Below are positions 57,170 through 64,000 of a DNA stretch of 64,000 nucleotides, in pieces. A model generated the notes under the pieces. The model did not search any database and was not told the origin of the DNA. It was given only the letters and a program-made list of their open reading frames with translations. Numbering within the stretch: position 1 is the stretch's first letter; every line of letters begins with the position of its first letter. The stretch is taken from contig CM040453.1 of NCBI GenBank assembly GCA_022749755.1, positions 2,812,102 to 2,876,101 on the forward strand, in the 5' to 3' direction. A program made the translations under genes and the position numbers. Source of the DNA: Azadirachta indica. Its lineage: Eukaryota; Streptophyta; Magnoliopsida; Sapindales; Meliaceae.

Positions 57170-58021
57170 AAGACATACAGAGGATCGACGTTCGATGCTG
57201 ATGTTCCTTTTGTGATTGACGTTGGTCACCATATGCTAAGGCTCTCTATTCATACTTGCAGAAACAGATCTTGTTTATTAGCAAGAAGACTACAGCATCA
57301 TGTACTTATTTTATGTCTTAATTATATTGAAAATCTACTATTATGTTTCTGTTGAAATCTTTTAAAAGGCGTACGTTACTGATCAAAACTTTAAATATTC
57401 ATTAATCATTCACCATCACCTCACCTGCTTAGTTTTATTTTTATTTTTTGTTTTAAAATAAAAGCACCTTCAGAATTCACTTAAATCACACGTGGGAATG
57501 GGTTGGATTTTTCAGTTTAGCTCAATATTTTCGCAAACAAAAGTTTTAAAAATGAAAATTTTATATAAACAGAAAAAGCACCAACCAAACAAATTCTTAT
57601 AACAAAGAAAAGTTATACGTAAAGCGAGAAAACATTTATCATCAGCAATTATCATGTATTACGAGTTGTTAGCTTTATTAAATTATAATTATTGTGAATG
57701 GTTTAACTAATGCTCGGCACTTGAATACAAGTCGATACAAACCGTATTTTTCATTTTGGTATACATAATAGGATTAAAACTCCATTTTCTTATATTAAAA
57801 AAAAAACACTATTATCTTAATACCAAATTTTACATAAAAATTATTCGAAAAAAATTGTTATGAATTATTACCTCTAAGGTGTGTTGTAGAACGTGACGCG
57901 TGTACAAGTTAACAGACCACTAAACAAACGTGCCGAAGGAAATTCGCCAGAGCAGGAAAATCGGATCGTTCGTTTCTTCCGAAGACCGTCCATAAAATCC
58001 GATCCCACGGCTGAGATTTAA
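57170..58021. other. Spacer between CLE gene and HSP70 promoter
   Basis: It contains the CLE 3'UTR, then AT-rich DNA, then the distal HSP70 promoter. No further gene is seen. Confidence 0.5.
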
Positions 58022-58063
58022 CCAATGGAAGTTTCTAGAACGTAGAACCAAACCGTATATAAA
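58022..58063 (+). promoter_or_regulatory. HSP70 promoter: CCAAT box, heat-shock element and TATA box
   Basis: CCAAT (58022-58026) is followed at once by GAAgtTTCtaGAA (58028-58040), a perfect three-unit heat-shock element in the alternating nGAAn/nTTCn phase. A TATATAAA box follows at 58056-58063, about 100 bp before the start codon. This is the classic arrangement of a heat-inducible plant promoter, bound by heat-shock factor trimers. Confidence 0.88.
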
Positions 58064-58161
58064 GCCCTCCTGCCTCTCGATCTCCTTCACGCCATACACC
58101 ACAACGAAGCCTTAAAAGTCAGGAGTCTCTTGACGATTCAATCTCAACCGAGGAAGATCAA

Positions 58162-60511
58162 ATGGCTGCAAAAGGAGAGGGACCGGCCATCGGGATCGAT
58201 CTTGGGACAACTTACTCGTGCGTTGGCGTGTGGCAACATGATCGCGTTGAGATCATTGCCAACGACCAAGGCAACAGAACGACGCCGTCTTACGTGGCGT
58301 TCACTGATACAGAGCGCTTGATCGGCGACGCTGCCAAGAACCAGGTCGCCATGAACCCTCTCAACACCGTCTTTGGTAATGATCTTCACTCTTTGCCTAT
58401 ATCTGTTTAGTTATGTAATGTGTTTGTTCTTGCTCTTTAGTTAACTTGTTTGGTTATATTTTCTCCGAACGTGATAAATATGTTCAGCGTATACTGCTTC
58501 ATAATTTTTAATGTAGAGATTGTATCATAATTTTGTTCTATTTTTGAATTTAATAGTTTCATTAAGGTATTTCTATTCCGGAAGATTTGGTTCTAACCTG
58601 ATTCGTTGTCCGCTAGTAGCTTCAAGTATTTGAAAAATTAGAGCTCGATCGGGACGTTATCTTGCAAGTTTGGCTTGATTGTAATGTAATACTGTTAAGC
58701 AGAAATAGCATGTGCTTACAATATAATTTGTATGTGATTTTTTTGTACTGAATTTATATTGCTTCACAGATGCAAAGCGTTTGATTGGTAGGAGGTTCAG
58801 TGATTCCGCCGTTCAGAGCGACATCAAGCACTGGCCATTTAAGGTCGTCGCTGGTGCCAGTGATAAGCCCACGATTGTGGTTAACTATAAGGGTGATGAG
58901 AAGCAGTTTGCTGCTGAGGAAATCTCTTCTATGGTTCTCACCAAGATGCGTGAAATTTCCGAAGCTTACCTTGGCTCAACAATCAAGAATGCGGTTGTCA
59001 CTGTCCCAGCTTACTTCAATGATTCACAACGTCAGGCCACCAAGGACGCTGGTGTAATTGCTGGACTAAATGTTATGCGTATTATCAACGAGCCCACTGC
59101 CGCAGCCATTGCTTATGGTCTTGACAAGAAGGCTAGCACTGTTGGCGAGAAGAATGTTTTGATCTTCGATTTAGGTGGTGGTACTTTTGATGTGTCATTG
59201 CTCACTATTGAAGAGGGTATCTTTGAAGTGAAAGCTACTGCTGGAGACACCCATCTTGGTGGTGAGGATTTTGATAACAGAATGGTGAACCATTTTACTC
59301 AGGAGTTTAAGAGGAAGAATAAGAAAGATATTAGCAGTAACCCCAGAGCTCTTAGGAGACTGAGGACTGCTTGTGAGAGGGCGAAGAGGACTCTCTCATC
59401 TACAGCTCAGACTACAATTGAGATTGATTCGCTTTACGAGGGCATTGATTTCTATTCAACCATTACTCGTGCCAGATTTGAGGAACTTAACATGGATCTC
59501 TTCAGAAAGTGTATGGAGCCGGTTGAGAAGTGTTTGAGGGATGCCAAGATGGACAAGAGCAACATACATGACGTTGTGCTTGTTGGTGGTTCCACTAGGA
59601 TTCCCAAGGTGCAGCAGCTTTTGCAAGACTTTTTCAACGGAAAGGAGCTCTGCAAGAGCATTAACCCTGATGAGGCTGTTGCTTACGGCGCTGCTGTTCA
59701 GGCTGCTATCTTGAGCGGTGAGGGTAACGAGAAGGTGCAGGATTTGTTGCTCTTGGATGTCACTCCTTTGTCTCTTGGTTTAGAGACTGCCGGAGGTGTC
59801 ATGACTGTATTGATTCCAAGAAATACCACAATCCCCACCAAGAAGGAACAAGTGTTCTCGACCTACTCGGACAATCAACCTGGTGTTCTTATCCAGGTTT
59901 ACGAAGGTGAGAGAGCAAGAACAAGGGATAACAACTTGCTGGGAAAATTTGAGCTTTCTGGCATTCCTCCAGCACCAAGGGGTGTTCCTCAAATCACTGT
60001 ATGCTTTGATATTGATGCTAATGGCATTTTGAATGTCTCTGCTGAAGACAAAACCACAGGCCAGAAGAATAAGATTACAATCACCAATGACAAAGGAAGG
60101 CTATCCAAGGAAGAAATTGAGAAGATGGTTCAAGAGGCCGAGAAGTACAAGTCTGAAGATGAGGAACACAAAAAGAAGGTTGAGGCGAAGAATGCTCTGG
60201 AAAACTATGCCTACAACATGAGGAACACCGTGAAGGATGATCAAATTGGTTCAAAACTAGCTGCAGCTGACAAGAAGAAAATTGAGGATGCTATTGAGGA
60301 TGCAATCCAGTGGTTAGACAGCAACCAGCTAGCAGAAGCAGATGAGTTTGAGGACAAGATGAAGGAGCTGGAGAGCCTGTGCAATCCTATCATAGCAAAG
60401 ATGTATCAGGGTGGTGGTGCTGCTCCAGGTCCAGGTGCCGGTGGCATGGACGGAGATGTTCCTCCTTCGAGCGGCGGCAGTGCTGGCCCCAAAATTGAAG
60501 AAGTCGATTAA
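58162..60511 (+). CDS. HSP70: Cytosolic heat-shock protein 70 / HSC70
   Basis: Exons 58162-58375 and 58770-60511 join in frame and give 651 residues, the standard length. The single intron interrupts the Asp codon of [10 protein letters not shown], the conserved intron position of plant cytosolic HSP70 genes. The ATPase domain has GIDLGTTYS (11-19), the phosphate-2 loop [12 protein letters not shown] and [13 protein letters not shown]. The substrate-binding domain and helical lid follow, then a Gly-rich tail. The C-terminus is PKIEEVD, which marks cytosolic/nuclear HSP70 and binds TPR co-chaperones such as HOP. The gene lies downstream of a perfect heat-shock element. In Arabidopsis, HSP70 genes (At3g12580, At5g02500) lie next to relatives of the two flanking genes of this window. 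Confidence 0.98.
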
Positions 60512-61732
60512 GTTGCCTGCTGGTAGTTTTAGCTTACATTTACTACTAGGTCTCTTATCATTTTGGAATATTTTTGTTGCTTTAACCAGTTAAGTAATAT
60601 TTCAGTGTCAATGTTACTAGTTGTTGGGAATATTCTAGGGCTTCGAATTAGAATACAGTTTTCTATTCTAAGAAATAAATAAGAAAATACAATAAATTTT
60701 TCAAAGATTTTACTTTTACGTCAAAAATTTAAGTACATTAAAAAGAAAGTGTTGAATTTTCTTCTTGTTTTCTCGCCTCTAGCTTTGTCTTAAAAACTTA
60801 TATCAAAATATTAACTCGCAGAGGTCAAAGTACAACAGTTTTAATTGCTCTCTTTTTAAAATAATAAAAAATAACAAGAGTTATTTCTTATTAATTTCCT
60901 AATAAATAAATTTTTTATTCTTACGGTATAAATCAAGGGCAGGCGACTCCACCGAAAGCCAGTCTCAAGCTGATTATTTGAGGGAGATTTTCTACAGTAA
61001 CCAAAAGTGGAATTCAATTTTCTCAAATAACCATTATTCTATCCCTCAGTCGAGCTATGTAAGTGAAGCGGGTTACTCAAATTCAACACCAAATACATAT
61101 TTATTTATCCAAATTAAAAATTTCGGATCACATTTCTTTTTAATTTTTCCCAAAAAACGTTTAATCTGCGGAAGGACAGATAGATCATGGCATTCACATG
61201 GTGATTGGAACTACAGTTACAAAGTTCACAATCTTACATAGCATAACTTGAAATACCATAGCCTATTGAAAGCAATAGGATGTCACTTATTATCACATAG
61301 TTATTCACAGAATCTAAGACTCCAACATCTATAGCAACTACACAATGCAAATGATAATAAGTAGGCAGTTACATCCAAATCATACTAGGTACAGTTACAG
61401 TCTCAAAGCAAACAGCCTGTTTTATATATCACACAAGATATACTTTCTGCGTGACACAACTGAGATTGATATCAATCTTTATGCTTCTCTTAAGGTGCTG
61501 CCATAAATTCAAGCAAACTTATGAATGATTAACGCAAGTGGAAGTCCACAAGGAGAGCGTGGTCATTAAAATGACTTAATTGCTAATATGCCATCATCTA
61601 CTGCCTCTGCGAAAATGAAATTGTATGGCCCAAGAGACAAAAGTCTAGAAAAAGAATGCAGATTTCATTTCACAGATTTCCTTAATCCATTGTAGTTAGT
61701 AAACAATGAAGCACCAACCATCCTTACATGCA
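60512..61732. other. Convergent spacer between HSP70 and HSP20-like genes
   Basis: It holds the 3'UTR of HSP70 and, from about 61200, the 3'UTR of the HSP20-like gene. It is AT-rich, and I see no gene in it. Confidence 0.5.
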
Positions 61733-63235
61733 TCAGACAAATGCCTCTTCCAGGTCAACAAATGGTCGCTCATTCCAAGGACAGGGGCGAAGGCAGACGC
61801 GGACTTCATGTTCTTCTGGTCCTACACGATTTTTGGGCACAATAATCTCAAGCATCGTCCCCGTCTCATCGTGGTATGCCTCCAATTTAGCATCTTCCGG
61901 TATGCGATTTGGTAGGGGAATCTCCCTAATAAATTCCCCCGGAGGGCAGTGCTCTGGTGTTGGATCAGTTAGCTTAAAGGTCCTATCATGTCTCTTAATG
62001 AATGGCATGCAGGCTGTACTAACACAAGATACTTTCACAATTCCGTGGGAGGGAGTATTCCTCCAAGTAACTTTCACCCTTTGAAGATCAGCAAAAGGCA
62101 AACTGATGATAATCAAGAACCCTTCATCGTCTTCATAAATTGTTTTTGCAGCTGTGACTGGCCCATAAACATTCTTCATAACCCCACTAAACTCACTGGT
62201 CCACGGTGGTTTGACAACCTGGATTTTCATGTCTAATACTCTTTCAGGGTGAGGATGACCATCATTCCCACGTGGGAAACAATCCTTCTTCCGTTTGTGA
62301 CAGATGGATGAAATGTTTCCTCTGTCATTATTGCTCTGATCTGATGGCTGTGTTGACAAATTCAAACTGGTACCATTGAGCAATTTTCGCGGGTGGGGAT
62401 TTATGCCATTCTTCAATAAAGGGGGACGCTCAAGCTCAAATTCTGCGTTTGGACTGTTCCTCCATGAACTATACTCATTTGCTTCATGAGGTATGGAGAA
62501 GTTTATATCCCGACCTGTAAGCTCCATCCATCTCTTCCTCTCTTCCTCATCAAGAATGATGAGGTTAGGTGAACGGACGACCTCAATTCCATGAATACAC
62601 TGAGGGTTAGACAGACCCCGGTAATGCTTTCTCTGCATCCTGTGAGATCGAACAAAACCCTTATCCACACCGAATGGAAAAGGGCGCTCCCCTTGCCGAG
62701 AGTGCCCATTCATGTAACTCCTCAATTGCATCTTGCCCAGCGCATTTTCAGGCCTTTCCTTGAATACCCACATATACATGTTCTCCATGTCATGCTGAAC
62801 CAAAAATGAATCTAGCTGCAAATCTGATTTCTCATATCCAGACACACCTTCAGAATTCCAGACAATTTTAGTTTTTGATTTTTCATTCAAAACAGGCTTG
62901 AAGTAAAAACTGAAGAAAAACCAGGCACCCCATACACTATCAAGCCGCTTAGTGAATTTCTTTGTAGCTTTCGGGACATTGACTACTGTCTCAACCTCGT
63001 GAATCTGAGATCCAAGGCCAACATCTAAGATATCACAGGGGTCATTCCATGCTAAAAGAGGTGGGCCAGAATCAGAAGACAAAGGGAGATTGATATCTGG
63101 TGGCCGAGGAATAATGGCCGATCGATTCATTTCCCTCTCCAATTCATCATGAGACAAGAAACCCGAATCCATGGACAAAAGAGTGGATGGGTGATAATTA
63201 TCTATTGATAAGGTTGTTAGTAAAGCTTCCCCCAT
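61733..63235 (-). CDS. FYD: HSP20-like chaperone-domain protein (At3g12570 / At5g02480 family)
   Basis: One uninterrupted coding exon gives 500 residues from the ATG at 63235 (MGEALLTTLSIDNYHPST). That start was chosen because homologues, as I recall them, begin MGE-LTTLS. The frame continues to an ATG at 63286, which would give 517 residues. The C-terminal 130 residues form an alpha-crystallin/p23-like beta domain (from about VYGPVTAAKTIYEDDEGF to LEIIVPKNRVG). The N-terminal two thirds is specific to the family, with conserved blocks GAWFFFSFYFKPVLNEKSK, MENMYMWVFKERPENALGK and HRMQRKHYRGLSNPQC. The molecular function is unknown; chaperone activity is only suggested by the fold. The gene is convergent with HSP70. 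Arabidopsis pairs of the same two families are neighbours at two loci. Confidence 0.92.
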   Translation of the reverse strand: MGEALLTTLSIDNYHPSTLLSMDSGFLSHDELEREMNRSAIIPRPPDINLPLSSDSGPPLLAWNDPCDILDVGLGSQIHEVETVVNVPKATKKFTKRLDSVWGAWFFFSFYFKPVLNEKSKTKIVWNSEGVSGYEKSDLQLDSFLVQHDMENMYMWVFKERPENALGKMQLRSYMNGHSRQGERPFPFGVDKGFVRSHRMQRKHYRGLSNPQCIHGIEVVRSPNLIILDEEERKRWMELTGRDINFSIPHEANEYSSWRNSPNAEFELERPPLLKNGINPHPRKLLNGTSLNLSTQPSDQSNNDRGNISSICHKRKKDCFPRGNDGHPHPERVLDMKIQVVKPPWTSEFSGVMKNVYGPVTAAKTIYEDDEGFLIIISLPFADLQRVKVTWRNTPSHGIVKVSCVSTACMPFIKRHDRTFKLTDPTPEHCPPGEFIREIPLPNRIPEDAKLEAYHDETGTMLEIIVPKNRVGPEEHEVRVCLRPCPWNERPFVDLEEAFV

Positions 63236-64000
63236 GACTTTTTTTCCTACCTTTCTCTCTTCTTGCTCCTGGGGAGGTGATTTCACTCAGACTACGGTCA
63301 ATAACAGCAGTCACATAAACATCTTCATATGCCAAGACAATCCCATAAATTATTTGATTTATCTATCAATCTACAAACCCACAGAGCGAGCTCATATATA
63401 TCTTCATGATCCGAATGCTCACGAATCCCCACCACAAAAACTCAGAAAGATTCATCAATCAATTGAGAGAACACCCAGCAATGAAATTTTAACATCATAA
63501 GTTACAGACCAACCTGAAAATAATAAATAAATAAAATCAAATCATAATCAAAAGAAACCTATCCTTCTTTTTGCTTGCTGAGAAAAAATGAATACTAAAA
63601 GAAATATACATACAAAATAAATTTGCATCTGCTTCTTCTTTACTTCTTTTGGCATTTGTCTTATAAAAAAAAAAAAGAATTCGACTTTCTAAAGCCAAAT
63701 AATTTGGATTAATCCCAGATAAGAAAAATTTTTTATCTTTTTTAGGGTTCCAATATGAGAAATTTAGGATTGAAAATTCCAAATTTCTTTTCTTTTTCCC
63801 ACACTTTCTCGGCAACCAAACACGGTGGAGATAAAGTGGAAAAAGAAAAACCAAATATTCCATGATTCACAGAATCTCTCATAACTGTTGGAATATGACA
63901 AATAAAGCATAGATTCACAGCAATGAAATCAATAACCCAAAAAAAAAAAGAAACTAAAAGAAAAAATCCCCTAAAAATTATAAATAGAAAATTAAAGAGA
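63236..64000 (-). other. 5' leader and promoter side of the HSP20-like gene
   Basis: The frame stays open to 63286. A TTATTTTCAG|GTTGGTC sequence near 63514 would serve as the acceptor of a 5'-leader intron, and the upstream leader exon may lie near 63800. No other gene was found before the window ends. Confidence 0.4.

Noticed and set aside
58144..58389. Antisense frame over HSP70 exon 1
   Set aside because: Shadow of the strongly conserved HSP70 coding sequence.

Overview
This is nuclear DNA of a flowering plant, most likely a eudicot of the rosid type. It has AT-rich intergenic DNA, many short GT-AG introns, and gene families found only in plants (CASP-like, CLE, ACT-repeat ACR, plant UDP-xylose synthase). 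I cannot name the species. Eleven protein-coding genes and one tRNA gene can be supported. All exon models were built by hand from splice signals, reading-frame continuity and recalled homologues.

Layout. 640-15840 (-) is a 17-exon gene for a conserved plant protein of unknown function (1213 aa). 17054-17770 (+) is an intronless peroxisomal enoyl-CoA isomerase, divergent from the first gene. 17.8-20.8 kb is AT-rich and holds a perfect 126-bp palindrome with extra tandem copies. 20820-23851 (-) is an ACR9-like ACT-repeat protein. 26349-26634 (+) is the 6-kDa mitochondrial ATP synthase subunit. 29360-33920 (+) is organellar methionyl-tRNA synthetase (OVA1 type), tail to tail with cytosolic-type UDP-xylose synthase at 34291-37196 (-). 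A tRNA-Arg(CCG) at 38961-39033 lies in the predicted 5'-leader intron of the 37-aa oligosaccharyltransferase subunit OST4 (39666-39779, +). A CASP-like 4C protein (40711-41611, -) and a UBC7/13/14-type E2 (44658-47732, -) follow. 48-56.5 kb has few genes and several transposon relics: a 2.5-kb inverted-repeat element with a 9-bp target duplication, probably carrying a solo LTR, and a 258-bp MITE. At 56612-57169 (+) there is a small three-exon CLE signalling-peptide gene with a TDIF/CLE46-like dodecapeptide. Cytosolic HSP70 (58162-60511, +) then converges on an HSP20-domain protein gene (61733-63235, -).

The genes do not form one pathway. They look like one ancestral gene neighbourhood that, from memory, is split in Arabidopsis among duplicated segments: At3g12570-12590 and At5g02480-02500 (HSP20-like, HSP70, unknown protein), At3g46430-46460 (ATP synthase 6 kDa, UXS5, UBC13), At5g59290-59305 (UXS3, UBC7, CLE46) and At3g55380-55400 (UBC14, CASPL4C1, OVA1).

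The most interesting items are the CLE gene, the tRNA inside the OST4 intron, the palindrome, and the ATP-synthase gene whose stop codon sits on a potential splice site.
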